Counted from the stretch's first letter, positions 7,642 through 16,929 are shown. The stretch: DNA of 64,000 bases from CAJXSD01 sp038134005 (GCA_038134005.1 JAYPUL010000002.1:44654-108653), one strand, 5' to 3'. Program-made: numbers and translations. The notes: generated by a model from the sequence alone, not told the origin.

Positions 7642-10521
7642 ATGGCACTGGAAAAAAATTTCAACGCGGACGAGGCCGAAGGCCGCATTTATGCGAAATG
7701 GGAAGCCGCGGGCGCGTTCCGTGCGGGCGCGAATGCGACCAAGGATGAAACCTTTACGATTATGATTCCGCCGCCAAACGTGACCGGCGTTTTGCACATG
7801 GGACACGCGTTTAACAATACGTTGCAGGATATTTTGATCCGTTGGAAACGGATGCAGGGCGTTGATACCCTGTGGCAACCTGGTACGGATCACGCTGGCA
7901 TTGCGACCCAGATGGTTGTCGAACGTGAATTGGCCAAGGCCCAGCAACCTAGTCGCCGTGACATGGGGCGTCAGGCGTTTTTGGCCAAAGTCTGGGAATG
8001 GAAAAAACAATCGGGTGGCACGATTATTAACCAGCTGAAACGACTTGGCGCATCTTGTGATTGGGACCGCACCGCATTTACAATGTCAGGTGCCCCAAAT
8101 TCGCCCGCGGACGAGGGCGGCAATTTCCATGATGCGGTGATTAAAGTCTTTGTTGAGATGTACAACAAAGGATTGATCTATCGCGGCAAACGTCTGGTCA
8201 ACTGGGATCCGCATTTTGAAACTGCGATTTCTGATCTTGAGGTCGAAAATATCGAAGTTGCGGGCCACATGTGGCATTTCAAATACCCCTTGGCGGGCGG
8301 CGAAACCTATACCTACGTCGAAAAGGATGAGGATGGAAATGTCACGCTGACCGAGGAACGCAATTACATCTCAATCGCGACGACCCGGCCTGAAACCATG
8401 TTGGGCGACGGTGCAGTGGCGGTTCATCCATCAGATGAACGTTATGCGACAATTATCGGAAAACTATGTGAAATTCCCGTTGGCCCAAAAGAATACCGTC
8501 GGTTAATTCCTATCATCACCGATGAATACCCCGATCCGACATTTGGATCAGGTGCGGTGAAAATCACCGGCGCCCATGATTTCAACGACTATCAAGTGGC
8601 CAAGCGCAGCGGCATCCCGATGTATGCGTTGATGGATACACGCGGCGCGATGCGCAACGACGGTAAGCCTTACGCAGAAGAGGCAGCCGTGGCCCAACGT
8701 ATTGCCAATGGCGACCTCGAGTTTGACGAAAACATGATCGCGGCGATGAACCTTGTTCCCGACGAATATCGCGGATTGGATCGGGCCGAGGCGCGTAAAT
8801 TGGTTGTCGACGCGATCACCGCCGAGGGTAACGCCGTTATGATCGCTAACCCTAACGCGGGCGAAGAGGGCGAACCAGACCTGATCCCATATGTTGAAAA
8901 CAAACCGATCATGCAGCCCTTTGGCGATCGCTCCAAGGTTGTGATTGAGCCGATGTTAACCGACCAGTGGTTTGTTGACACGGCGAAAATCGTCGGCCCT
9001 GCGTTGGACGCCGTGCGTGACGGGCGGGTGAAAATCATCCCCGAGTCAGGTGAAAAGACATATTACCATTGGCTGGAAAATATCGAACCTTGGTGCATCA
9101 GCCGCCAATTGTGGTGGGGTCATCAGGTGCCTGTTTGGTTTGATGCCGAAGGCAATCAGTATTGTGCCGCGACCGAAGCCGAGGCCCAAGCACTTGCGGG
9201 CAAGGGCGTCGCGCTAGAACGCGATCCAGACGTTCTTGACACTTGGTTTTCGTCTGGCCTTTGGCCGATCGGCACCTTGGGTTGGCCAGATGAAACGCCC
9301 GAACTTGGCAAATATTTCCCGACATCCACATTGATCACCGGTCAAGACATCCTATTTTTCTGGGTCGCGCGGATGATGATGATGCAATTGGCCGTCGTAG
9401 ATGAAATTCCTTTTGATACAGTGTATCTGCACGGTCTGGTACGCGACGCCAAGGGTAAGAAAATGTCGAAATCGACGGGTAACGTGATCGATCCGTTGGA
9501 CATTATCAACGAATACGGCGCTGATGCGTTGCGGTTCACCAATGCGGCAATGGCCTCGATTGGTGGCGTGCTGAAACTGGATATGCAACGTATCCAAGGG
9601 TACCGTAACTTTGGCACCAAATTGTGGAACGCCGTGCGTTTTGCGGAAATGAACGGCGCAGAATTTGGTGCGGCGCAACCGCAACCCACCCAAACCCTGA
9701 ACCGGTGGATCATGGGGGAAACTGCCAAAGTTTTGACCGAAGTTGATGCAGCGTTGGCCAGCTATCGGTTTAACGACGCGGCGCAGGCGCTTTATGCTTT
9801 TGTTTGGGGCAAAGTGTGCGATTGGTATGTTGAGTTGTCGAAGCCTTTGTTCAATAGCGACGATCAAGCGGTCATCGCCGAAACGCGCCAAACCATGGGA
9901 TGGATCATGGATCAATGTATGATCTTATTACATCCCATAATGCCCTTTATCACAGAAGAATTATGGGGCGCGGTTGCTGAGCGGTCAAAAATGTTGGTCC
10001 ATGCCGATTGGCCGACCTATGCGGCTGCCGATTTGGTGGATGCAGAGTCAGATCGCGAAATGAATTGGGTCATTGGTTTGATCGAAGGTATCCGTTCAGC
10101 GCGTTCGCAAATGCGCGTGCCGGCGGGGTTGCAAATTCCGATGGTGGTCACAGAGTTGGATGATGCGGGTAAATCCGCGTGGGATCGAAATGAAGCGATG
10201 ATTTTGAAATTGGCCCGGGTTGTCGGTTTGGACCGCGTGGACGCCATGCCCAAAGGCACAATCACCGTTGCCGTTCCCGGGGGTACGTTTGGATTGCCCT
10301 TGGCGGATGTGATTGATATTTCAGCCGAGAAGGACCGCATACAAAAAACTTTGGATAAGTTGGCGAAGGAATTGGGCGGCCTGCGGGGGCGTTTGAATAA
10401 TCCCAAATTCGTTGAAAGCGCGCCAGAAGAGGTGATCGAAGAGACACGTACAAATTTGGCGGAGCGCGAAGAAGAAGAAGCACAATTTAAAGCGGCGTTG
10501 GCACGTTTGAACGAGCTTTAA
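7642..10521 (+). CDS. valS: valyl-tRNA synthetase
   Basis: The 959-residue class Ia synthetase charges tRNA-Val. The HIGH-type motif is HMGH at residues 52-55, after PPPNVTGVL. The KMSKS loop is at 607-611. Between them is the CP1 editing domain, which clears mis-acylated threonine. The C-terminus ends in an arm-like coiled coil (DRIQKTLDKLAKELGGLRGR onward). ATG 7642 is the start that places the family N-terminus correctly; the open frame further upstream overlaps the divergent gene at 7511. A double hairpin with a T-run follows 3 nt after the stop. Confidence 0.97.
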   Translation: MALEKNFNADEAEGRIYAKWEAAGAFRAGANATKDETFTIMIPPPNVTGVLHMGHAFNNTLQDILIRWKRMQGVDTLWQPGTDHAGIATQMVVERELAKAQQPSRRDMGRQAFLAKVWEWKKQSGGTIINQLKRLGASCDWDRTAFTMSGAPNSPADEGGNFHDAVIKVFVEMYNKGLIYRGKRLVNWDPHFETAISDLEVENIEVAGHMWHFKYPLAGGETYTYVEKDEDGNVTLTEERNYISIATTRPETMLGDGAVAVHPSDERYATIIGKLCEIPVGPKEYRRLIPIITDEYPDPTFGSGAVKITGAHDFNDYQVAKRSGIPMYALMDTRGAMRNDGKPYAEEAAVAQRIANGDLEFDENMIAAMNLVPDEYRGLDRAEARKLVVDAITAEGNAVMIANPNAGEEGEPDLIPYVENKPIMQPFGDRSKVVIEPMLTDQWFVDTAKIVGPALDAVRDGRVKIIPESGEKTYYHWLENIEPWCISRQLWWGHQVPVWFDAEGNQYCAATEAEAQALAGKGVALERDPDVLDTWFSSGLWPIGTLGWPDETPELGKYFPTSTLITGQDILFFWVARMMMMQLAVVDEIPFDTVYLHGLVRDAKGKKMSKSTGNVIDPLDIINEYGADALRFTNAAMASIGGVLKLDMQRIQGYRNFGTKLWNAVRFAEMNGAEFGAAQPQPTQTLNRWIMGETAKVLTEVDAALASYRFNDAAQALYAFVWGKVCDWYVELSKPLFNSDDQAVIAETRQTMGWIMDQCMILLHPIMPFITEELWGAVAERSKMLVHADWPTYAAADLVDAESDREMNWVIGLIEGIRSARSQMRVPAGLQIPMVVTELDDAGKSAWDRNEAMILKLARVVGLDRVDAMPKGTITVAVPGGTFGLPLADVIDISAEKDRIQKTLDKLAKELGGLRGRLNNPKFVESAPEEVIEETRTNLAEREEEEAQFKAALARLNEL

Positions 10522-10523
10522 TG

Positions 10524-10577
10524 TCGGATCGCTTGCGCGATCCGACCAACGCGGGCTAACGCCCGCGTTTTTTTTGA
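10524..10577 (+). terminator. valS terminator: double hairpin, copy 1 of a repeated element
   Basis: Two perfect hairpins lie in tandem: TCGGATCGC/GCGATCCGA with loop TTGC (10524-10545), then AACGCGGGC/GCCCGCGTT with loop TAAC (10548-10569). A T-run extends to 10575. The second hairpin with its T-run is a classical intrinsic terminator. A nearly identical pair occurs at 42797-42842. Confidence 0.85.
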
Positions 10578-10597
10578 GTATTTTTACAAAAGTGAAA
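10576..10597 (+). repeat. short intergenic repeat (GAGTATTTTT element), copy 1
   Basis: GAGTATTTTT followed by ACAAAAGTGAAA, directly after the valS terminator T-run. It matches copies at 24812 and 33811 in sequence and in placement after a GC-rich hairpin. Confidence 0.6.
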
Positions 10598-10630
10598 GCA
10601 CAAAGAAATTGCCGCGCGCCCGCATGCAAT

Positions 10631-11005
10631 TTAGGGCAACAGGGTCCCTGCTGCTCCCAATACCGCAATTGGTGTGAAAAGCATCCATTGAATGAGCTGA
10701 AGGGGGCTTTGTTTCTTCCATATGAAAAGAGCCACATTCCAAATCGCAAAAGTGGCGGCGAGGATTGTCCATTCCACACCGAGCACGAGATACTTTGGCG
10801 CGGCCGCTGCAAGAGCAAAACCGGCAGACATCGCAAAAAGCGCCAGCGTCACCAAATGCCAGCAATAGTAGTGGGTGAATTTGACAACGGGATGCAGCGT
10901 ATCGTGATTAAGTAGCGGTCTAGCAATTTCTTTGCCGCCAGCGAAGTAATGAACACCACAGGTGAAGAATGACACCAGAGCGGCAAGTAAGAAAAATAAA
11001 TTCAA
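10631..11005 (-). CDS. four-helix hypothetical membrane protein
   Basis: The 124-residue protein has four predicted membrane helices: about 1-20, 45-65, 72-93 and 103-122. The loop after helix 1 contains GVHYFAGGKEIARPLL, and helix 2 is preceded by KFTHYYCWH. I recognise no functional motif, although similar small four-helix proteins are common in Rhodobacterales. It is monocistronic, downstream of hisE and convergent with valS. The gene-free stretch 11006-11139 upstream shows no clear feature. Confidence 0.65.
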   Translation of the reverse strand: MNLFFLLAALVSFFTCGVHYFAGGKEIARPLLNHDTLHPVVKFTHYYCWHLVTLALFAMSAGFALAAAAPKYLVLGVEWTILAATFAIWNVALFIWKKQSPLQLIQWMLFTPIAVLGAAGTLLP

Positions 11006-11139
11006 AGTGACCTCGTTAAATTAAAGGGGAGCGGAAGTTAGTTTATTCAAAATCTGTCGATAAGCGTTTTGCACTGTCTCCGTTTGACGATACGCGCCCG
11101 ATATGTGTTTTTGCAAACATAAACGCAGGCTAGGGCGCG

Positions 11140-11448
11140 TCAAAGACGGCTGTTTTTTTCGTCGATCCCGGATTGCCCTTGGCGGCGTGCCAATTCGATC
11201 ATGACGTCGTCCAAGTGCACATCGCGGGATTTGAGCATGACCAGCAGGTGAAACAGGACATCTGCCGCCTCGGACACCAATTTCGTGTGGTCGTTTTTGA
11301 TGGCCTCGATGATGGCCTCAACCGCTTCTTCGCCGAATTTTTCAGCGCATTTTTCGGGGCCTTTGGCCAGTAATTTTGCGGTCCAGCTGCTGTCTGGGTC
11401 GGCCTTGGCGCGCGCTTCGATGGTTTGGAATAGGTCGTCCAGTGTCAT
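11140..11448 (-). CDS. hisE: phosphoribosyl-ATP pyrophosphatase
   Basis: The 102-residue all-alpha MazG-like enzyme performs the second step of histidine synthesis (PR-ATP to PR-AMP plus pyrophosphate). Metal-binding acidic residues are in EKFGEEAVEAIIEAI and EAADVLFHLLVML, both visible around residues 37-70. The standalone form, not fused to hisI, is normal in alphaproteobacteria. It starts 1 nt after the hisF stop, so it closes the hisA-hisF-hisE operon. Confidence 0.95.
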   Translation of the reverse strand: MTLDDLFQTIEARAKADPDSSWTAKLLAKGPEKCAEKFGEEAVEAIIEAIKNDHTKLVSEAADVLFHLLVMLKSRDVHLDDVMIELARRQGQSGIDEKNSRL

Positions 11449-11449
11449 A

Positions 11450-12208
11450 TCACATCCTCATCGGTATGCCGGCCGCCTGCATGTGGGCTTTTGCTTCGCC
11501 GACAGAATATTCGCCAAAGTGAAAGATTGATGCGGCCAAGACCGCCGATGCGCCACCTTTGGTCACCCCTTCGACGAGATGATCAAGGTTTCCAACACCT
11601 CCCGATGCAATGACAGGTATGGACACAGCATCCGAAATCGCGCGTGTCATCGGCAGGTTAAAACCCGATTTTGTGCCGTCTTTGTCCATAGACGTAAGCA
11701 GGATTTCACCAGCACCTTTTTCGGCGATCATGGTGGCGAAATCAACGGCGTCTATTCCGGTGGGTTTACGACCGCCATGTGTGAATAGTTCCCATTTTCC
11801 GGGCGCAACGGTTTTTGCATCGATCGCGCAGACGATGCATTGCGAGCCAAAGTGATCGGCGGCCTGGGCAACGACATCAGGGTTCGCCACCGCGGCCGAG
11901 TTAAACGACACTTTGTCAGCCCCCGCCAGCAAAAGCGCGCGGACATCATCCACGGTGCGTACGCCACCGCCTACCGTCAACGGGATAAAACACTTTTCAG
12001 CGGTCCGGCGCACCATGTCAAACATCGTGCCGCGATTTTCATGCGTCGCATGGATGTCGAGGAAACAAATTTCATCTGCACCTGCTGCATCATATCGTGC
12101 AGCGGCCTCGACTGGATCACCTGCGTCGCGCAGGCCCACAAAGTTAACGCCTTTGACGACGCGCCCGTCTGCCACGTCTAAACATGGAATTAAGCGTGTT
12201 TTAAGCAT
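11450..12208 (-). CDS. hisF: imidazole glycerol phosphate synthase, cyclase subunit
   Basis: The 252-residue TIM barrel forms the IGP synthase complex with HisH. Catalytic aspartates are D11 (IPCLDVADG) and D130 (CAIDAK), and phosphate-binding loops include VGGGVRT and ASGGVG. It converts PRFAR plus ammonia from HisH into imidazole glycerol phosphate and AICAR. Its ATG overlaps the hisA stop by 8 nt, indicating translational coupling. Confidence 0.97.
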   Translation of the reverse strand: MLKTRLIPCLDVADGRVVKGVNFVGLRDAGDPVEAAARYDAAGADEICFLDIHATHENRGTMFDMVRRTAEKCFIPLTVGGGVRTVDDVRALLLAGADKVSFNSAAVANPDVVAQAADHFGSQCIVCAIDAKTVAPGKWELFTHGGRKPTGIDAVDFATMIAEKGAGEILLTSMDKDGTKSGFNLPMTRAISDAVSIPVIASGGVGNLDHLVEGVTKGGASAVLAASIFHFGEYSVGEAKAHMQAAGIPMRM

Positions 12209-12923
12209 TCAAAACCTCGAGCGCTTGTTTTAGATCGATCGCCCCATCATACAATGCCCGCCCGGAAATTGCGCCGTTTAAGGATGCGCCGCAATCACGA
12301 AGTGCAATCAGATCTTCGATCGAACTGACGCCGCCTGACGCAATGACAGGAATTGATACAGCGCGTGCAAGATCGGCTGTTGCGTCGATATTTGGCCCCT
12401 GCATTGCTCCGTCGCGGTTGATGTCGGTATATATGATGGCTGCAACACCTGCGTCTTCGAACGACCGTGCGAGATCTGTGACCATGACATTTGTTTCCTC
12501 AGCCCAGCCTTTTGTCGCGACGCGGCCGTTGCGCGCGTCAATACCAACAGCCACTTTGCCGGGAAATTCACGGGCTGCTTCGCGAACCAAATCGGGGTTT
12601 TCCACCGCGACTGTTCCCAAAATTACCCGCGCCAAACCTTTTTCGATCCAGCGCGCAATCGTATCCATCGACCGAATTCCACCGCCAAGTTGCGCGGGGA
12701 CTTTGCAATCACGCAAGATCGCTTCGACAGGGGCGGCATTCACCGGTTCGCCTTCGAAAGCGCCATTCAAATCAACCAAATGTAACCATTCACATCCCGC
12801 ATCAAGAAATGCACGTGCCTGCGCAGCAGGATCAGTATTAAATACGGTAGATTTATCCATATCCCCGCGTAATAGGCGAACAGCATTGCCATCTTTTAGG
12901 TCAATCGCGGGATAGAGGATCAT
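12201..12923 (-). CDS. hisA: ProFAR isomerase (phosphoribosylformimino-AICAR-P isomerase)
   Basis: The 240-residue TIM barrel is homologous to HisF. Active-site aspartates are D8 (YPAIDLKDG) and D129 (AVGIDARNG). It performs the Amadori rearrangement of ProFAR to PRFAR. The start is the ATG at 12923 (MILYPAIDLK), which is the family N-terminus; the open frame to 13043 would overlap the DUF2147 upstream region. First gene of the hisA-hisF-hisE operon. Confidence 0.97.
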   Translation of the reverse strand: MILYPAIDLKDGNAVRLLRGDMDKSTVFNTDPAAQARAFLDAGCEWLHLVDLNGAFEGEPVNAAPVEAILRDCKVPAQLGGGIRSMDTIARWIEKGLARVILGTVAVENPDLVREAAREFPGKVAVGIDARNGRVATKGWAEETNVMVTDLARSFEDAGVAAIIYTDINRDGAMQGPNIDATADLARAVSIPVIASGGVSSIEDLIALRDCGASLNGAISGRALYDGAIDLKQALEVLNA

Positions 12924-13053
12924 GGGTTTATTCCTTTTTAAACTTTGACTGCCCTTTGGCATGGATCCACATAAATTGCAACGTAACCTTGCGACAGGCT
13001 TGCCATGAATCAGCAATAATCGCAGTATTGGGCGAATGAACAAAGGAGTTCAC

Positions 13054-13449
13054 ATGAAAAAACTAATACTTTCTGTTTTCACGGCTTTGGTTGTTGGCAC
13101 GCCACTTTTTGCGGACCCTATCTTTGGCACATGGCAAACTGTGCCAGATGACAATGGAAACTATGGCTATATTGAAGTCAAAAACTGCGGTGGTACGATT
13201 TGTGGCACGCTTGGAAAAAGCTTTGATTCTGCGGGCAAAACAGTCTCGTCAGAACATAAAGGTAAAAAGATCATTTGGGACATGAAGCCAAATGGCGGCG
13301 GCAAATATTCTGGTGGAAAAATTTGGTCGCCAGACCGCGACAAGGTTTACAAATCAAAACTTGAGCTGGTTGATAACAATAGCCTCAAAGTGTCTGGATG
13401 TATCGCCTTTATTTGTCGTGACGGCGGTACATGGAAACGTATTAAGTAA
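13054..13449 (+). CDS. DUF2147 periplasmic protein
   Basis: The 131-residue precursor has a signal peptide (MKKLILSVFTALVVGTPLFA, cleavage before DPIFG). A DUF2147 beta-rich domain follows: GTWQTVPDDNGNYGYIEVKNCGGTICGTL, then GKIWSPDRDKVYKSKLEL and a C-terminal GCIAFICRDGGTWKR. The four Cys (CGGTIC and CIAFIC) could form periplasmic disulfides. A strong AAAGGAG precedes ATG 13054. It lies between the two his transcription units on the opposite strand. The function of the family is unknown. Confidence 0.85.
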   Translation: MKKLILSVFTALVVGTPLFADPIFGTWQTVPDDNGNYGYIEVKNCGGTICGTLGKSFDSAGKTVSSEHKGKKIIWDMKPNGGGKYSGGKIWSPDRDKVYKSKLELVDNNSLKVSGCIAFICRDGGTWKRIK

Positions 13450-13450
13450 C

Positions 13451-13475
13451 ATTTTCTGTCAAAAAATATCCTCGC
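13451..13475 (-). repeat. short intergenic repeat (GATATTTTT element), copy 2
   Basis: Read on the minus strand this gives GAGGATATTTTTTGACAG then AAAATG. It is preceded by a CCGAAGG...CCTTCGG hairpin (13475-13508), the same hairpin-then-motif order as the other copies. It sits in the convergent gap between DUF2147 and the PP-loop gene. Confidence 0.6.
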
Positions 13476-13497
13476 CGAAGGCATGCGCAATGCGCAT

Positions 13498-14178
13498 TTA
13501 ACCTTCGGTAAGGATGAGGTCGGCGTAATGAAACCCGTCGCGGGTTTCATGCGGCCCCCAAGATACTTTGATGGGTTCGGAAAAGAGAGGCATGTTCATA
13601 ACCGCAGTATGAAATTCGCCGTTTTCTCCACATGGATCCACGTTTGTTGGTAAATCATCCAAGAATTCTGTATTCAACTGACGTCCAACAAATCTGTGAT
13701 CCAACACGCTTGGATCGCAGGTAACGACACGAATATCAAAGTTTTTGTTTATCATTTCGTGGACTAATTCATGCGTATCTCGTCCCCAGATGGGAAACAC
13801 CGGTTTAATCCCTGTGCCTTGTAATTGGGTTTCGCGATAGGCACGGACATCTTTTAGGAAAAGATCACCAAATATGATGACGCTTATGTTTTGGTCAATC
13901 ATCTGTTGATAGGCCAATCGTGTGCGCGTTTCATAAATTTCGTTAGAGCAGGGCCAAGGTAATGAGACAGTTATAAGATCAAGGCCAAGCGCATCAGCTT
14001 GTTTTTGCAACAAGGTGGATCGCGTTCCGTGCATCGCAACGCGATCTGATGTTTCATTTATGGTCGTGAAAAGGCCAACGATATCGTAATTGCCCTGATC
14101 CATAGCATGCAAAAGAGCATAAGCACAGTCTTTGCCGGATGACCATGCCACAACGGCTTTTGGTTTTATGGTGCCCAT
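13498..14178 (-). CDS. Dph6-related PP-loop ATPase
   Basis: The 226-residue protein has an N-terminal PP-loop SSGKD (residues 13-17), the ATP-pyrophosphatase signature of the diphthine-ammonia-ligase-like (adenine nucleotide alpha-hydrolase) group. Other family-like blocks are FGDLFLKDVRAYRE and the C-terminal VDPCGENGEFHTAV, matching the conserved CGENGEFHT motif. Bacteria lack diphthamide, so the true substrate is unknown; amidation or thiolation by adenylation is plausible. Its start overlaps the hisH end by 13 nt, so it is cotranscribed with hisB-hisH. Confidence 0.8.
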   Translation of the reverse strand: MGTIKPKAVVAWSSGKDCAYALLHAMDQGNYDIVGLFTTINETSDRVAMHGTRSTLLQKQADALGLDLITVSLPWPCSNEIYETRTRLAYQQMIDQNISVIIFGDLFLKDVRAYRETQLQGTGIKPVFPIWGRDTHELVHEMINKNFDIRVVTCDPSVLDHRFVGRQLNTEFLDDLPTNVDPCGENGEFHTAVMNMPLFSEPIKVSWGPHETRDGFHYADLILTEG

Positions 14179-14801
14179 GTCAAGAAATTGCCAATCATCC
14201 TTAGGCCGATCGATGCGCTTTTTTCTGGATGAAATTGTAACCCAATCATGGTGTCGCGTCCCACGATTGCAGTAATGTCTTCGCCATAATCAACATGTGC
14301 CAAACGGTGTGCGGCATTTGCCATTTGCATGTGATAGGAATGCACGAAATAAACGTGATCGCCGTTTTTAATCCCATCCAGAACGGGATGCATTTGATCA
14401 ATGATCAAATCATTCCAACCCATATGTGGTACCTTTAACGTCGCATCTTTCGGAGCGATTTTGGTCACTTCGCCGTCGACCCAATTCAATCCATCGGTTT
14501 CGCGATATTCGTGGCCTTTTTTCGCCATCAACTGCATGCCTACGCAAATCCCCATGAATGGGCGGGCGTTTACCTCGACTGCGTGGATCATTGCGTCATA
14601 GACGGCTGATGCGGTCAACGCATCGCGACAGGCGGGGAAAGCGCCATCCCCTGGTAATACGATGCGATCAGCACGCGCAATGACATTGGGGTCCGATGTG
14701 ACAACGATGTCACCTGCGTCCATTTCGCGGGCCATGCGTTCGAACGCCTTTTGCGCCGAATGCAAATTGCCGCTTTCATAGTCGATAATTGCGGTCAACA
14801 T
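14166..14801 (-). CDS. hisH: imidazole glycerol phosphate synthase, glutamine amidotransferase subunit
   Basis: The 211-residue class I glutaminase has its nucleophile at C86 in FMGICVGMQL and the His/Glu of the triad in QFHPEKS near the C-terminus. It supplies ammonia to HisF through the barrel. It lies 5 nt after hisB and its end overlaps the PP-loop ATPase, whereas its partner hisF is 2 kb away in the second his unit. Confidence 0.96.
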   Translation of the reverse strand: MLTAIIDYESGNLHSAQKAFERMAREMDAGDIVVTSDPNVIARADRIVLPGDGAFPACRDALTASAVYDAMIHAVEVNARPFMGICVGMQLMAKKGHEYRETDGLNWVDGEVTKIAPKDATLKVPHMGWNDLIIDQMHPVLDGIKNGDHVYFVHSYHMQMANAAHRLAHVDYGEDITAIVGRDTMIGLQFHPEKSASIGLRMIGNFLTWAP

Positions 14802-14806
14802 CGGGC

Positions 14807-15394
14807 TTACAGCGCCCCTTTGGTTGAAGGTAAGCTGCCCGCCATGCGCGGATCTGTTTCAACTGCTTGACGCAATGCGCGCGCAAAAGATTTAAACGCC
14901 GCCTCTGCGATGTGGTGACTGTTAAAACCGTGTACTTTGTCGATGTGCAATGTGATGCCGCCATGTGTCGACAAGGCTTGGAAAAATTCGCGTACCAATT
15001 CGGTATCAAACGCACCAATTTTCTGCGTCGGGAAGTCAACGTTAAAAATCAGAAACGGACGCGCCGACAAATCCAAAGCACAGCGCACTTGTGCGTCGTC
15101 CATTGCCAAATGGCAACTTCCGTATCGGTTGATACCTTTTTTGTCACCTAATGCTTTTGCTAATGCTTCACCTATCGCAATACCGGTGTCCTCAACGGTG
15201 TGGTGATCGTCAATGTGATAATCGCCATGGGCGCGGATTGTCATATCGATCAATGAATGACGTGAAAGTTGGTCCAACATATGGTCAAAAAAACCAACCC
15301 CGGTTTGGTTGTCATAGATCCCTGTTCCATCCAAATTTAGGGTCACAGAAATCTTGGTTTCTGCGGTATTTCGTTCAACTGTTTCACGTCTCAT
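14807..15394 (-). CDS. hisB: imidazoleglycerol-phosphate dehydratase
   Basis: The 195-residue monofunctional dehydratase converts imidazole glycerol phosphate to imidazole acetol phosphate. Metal-binding His motifs are visible: FDHMLDQLSRH near the N-terminus, DDHHTVEDTGIAIGEAL in the first repeat and HGFNSHHIAEAAFKSFARAL in the second. No phosphatase domain is fused. First gene of hisB-hisH-PP-loop. The gap 15395-15591 would hold its promoter and that of the divergent porin gene; I see no clear operator there. Confidence 0.97.
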   Translation of the reverse strand: MRRETVERNTAETKISVTLNLDGTGIYDNQTGVGFFDHMLDQLSRHSLIDMTIRAHGDYHIDDHHTVEDTGIAIGEALAKALGDKKGINRYGSCHLAMDDAQVRCALDLSARPFLIFNVDFPTQKIGAFDTELVREFFQALSTHGGITLHIDKVHGFNSHHIAEAAFKSFARALRQAVETDPRMAGSLPSTKGAL

Positions 15395-15591
15395 GGTGTT
15401 ACCTTTATCTTTGGTATGGCGCCGTTATAGCGTTGGTTTTTCGAAAGGCCAAGCATGAGTCATCAATTGAAACGACTTTGCCTTATTTGTCGTTGCGTTC
15501 AAAATGACGCAAGGATAAGCGAAATTCCGCTTGTATGAAGGGGGGAAATCAAATTACCGTGTCTTAAAAAGATGCTTTTGTGGAGGAGCTC

Positions 15592-16929
15592 ATGAAAAAA
15601 ATACTTGTTAGCGGTGTGAGTTTGTTTGGACTTGGTGCGTCTATGGCGACCGCAGGTGGGATGGAAGTTGGGCGCTTTAGCCCTGGGGCCATGTTCGAAG
15701 GTGGCTATTACGCCGAGATGAGCATCACGCAAACGACACCGAAAGTGACCGACGACACCTTTGCGCCAAACAAATCGATGTTGGCAAAAATGACAAACAC
15801 GTCTCTTTCTGTCAAAATGGCCGTAAATGATCGTTTGTCATTTGGTTTGCAACATTATGATGCCGCAAAAATTGATCTTACCTACCAGGGTGCTGGTGGT
15901 CCTTTCACATCTAGCCCTGACCCATATGCAACCCAGGTTGCCGTTGCACAAGCAGCAGCAGCGGGGGATGCAGCAACGCAAGCGGCGATTGGTGCGTATG
16001 CGGCAACTGCAATGGCAGCTGGCGCAAAAAACGCGACTGAAATCGCGGCATATGCGATTGCAAATGACACCGCGACGCAGGCCGCCATCGCCACATATTA
16101 TGCAGGCTTGTCAAGCACTGATATCGGCGTAATCTTGGCAACAAAATACGGTGGCGCGGCAAACATCCCATTGTCGACAGAACCATTTGTCGATCTTTCA
16201 TTTAAATCGACCGTTTTTGTCGCAAATTATGCGGTGTCAGATCGCGTAGACGTCTATGGTGGTATCAAATATTCTGCAGGGTCTGCGACGGGCAATGTAT
16301 TGATTAACCCACATGGCGATCTTGATGCAAGTGAAGGTACAGCAACATCACCGGTTGTGGGTGTATCTTATTCGATCCCAGATATCGCGTTGCGTGTGAC
16401 TGCGACTTACCAAGGTAAAGCATCAACGACGCATAAGACCACGCGCACCTACAATGGCGCGACAGAAACGCTAGAAAAGACAAAGGCTGCATTGCCTGAA
16501 AGCTTTACGCTGGATTTCCAAACGGGTATTGCGGCGGATACGTTGGTCTTTGGTTCGATCCACCGTGCAAAATGGGGCGATGCGCACATTTATTTTGATG
16601 GTGCGTCTGAACCTAAAACAACTTGGTCTGATTCAACGACTTATTCGTTGGGTGTCGGCCATAAGATTAATGAAAATTGGGCGGTTTCTGCATCCCTTAA
16701 CTATGAAGAGGGAACAGAGGCGGCTGGCACAAGCCTGTTGTCCACAACAAACGGCGTGCGTGGCGTAACTTTGGGGGCACGTTACACAATGGATAAGATG
16801 ACCTTCTCCGTTGGTGTAAACTACTCTGAGTTCGGCAACAAAACTGTAACGGCCGCGCCACTTGGAGTGGGTGAGTTTAAAAACAACTCAATGACAAGCG
16901 TCGGCGTGAAAGTTGGCTTTCAGTTTTAA
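15592..16929 (+). CDS. FadL/OmpP1-family outer-membrane transporter with Ala-rich insertion
   Basis: The 445-residue precursor starts at ATG 15592 behind GGAGGAG. A signal peptide ends near ATAGG (about residue 21). The rest is beta-barrel-like, with alternating strands and a C-terminal aromatic residue (GVKVGFQF), as in FadL-type channels for long-chain fatty acids or other hydrophobic compounds. Residues 112-172 form an unusual Ala-rich block with two related units (TQAAIGAYAAT and TQAAIATYYAG), probably an extracellular loop insertion. The identity is based on architecture and the N-terminal pattern, and the substrate is unknown. Confidence 0.72.
   Translation: MKKILVSGVSLFGLGASMATAGGMEVGRFSPGAMFEGGYYAEMSITQTTPKVTDDTFAPNKSMLAKMTNTSLSVKMAVNDRLSFGLQHYDAAKIDLTYQGAGGPFTSSPDPYATQVAVAQAAAAGDAATQAAIGAYAATAMAAGAKNATEIAAYAIANDTATQAAIATYYAGLSSTDIGVILATKYGGAANIPLSTEPFVDLSFKSTVFVANYAVSDRVDVYGGIKYSAGSATGNVLINPHGDLDASEGTATSPVVGVSYSIPDIALRVTATYQGKASTTHKTTRTYNGATETLEKTKAALPESFTLDFQTGIAADTLVFGSIHRAKWGDAHIYFDGASEPKTTWSDSTTYSLGVGHKINENWAVSASLNYEEGTEAAGTSLLSTTNGVRGVTLGARYTMDKMTFSVGVNYSEFGNKTVTAAPLGVGEFKNNSMTSVGVKVGFQF

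Noticed and set aside
15455..15538. 27-codon ORF with a CxxC pair and an AAAGG upstream
   Set aside because: Too short to judge, in the divergent hisB/porin promoter gap, with no recognisable family.
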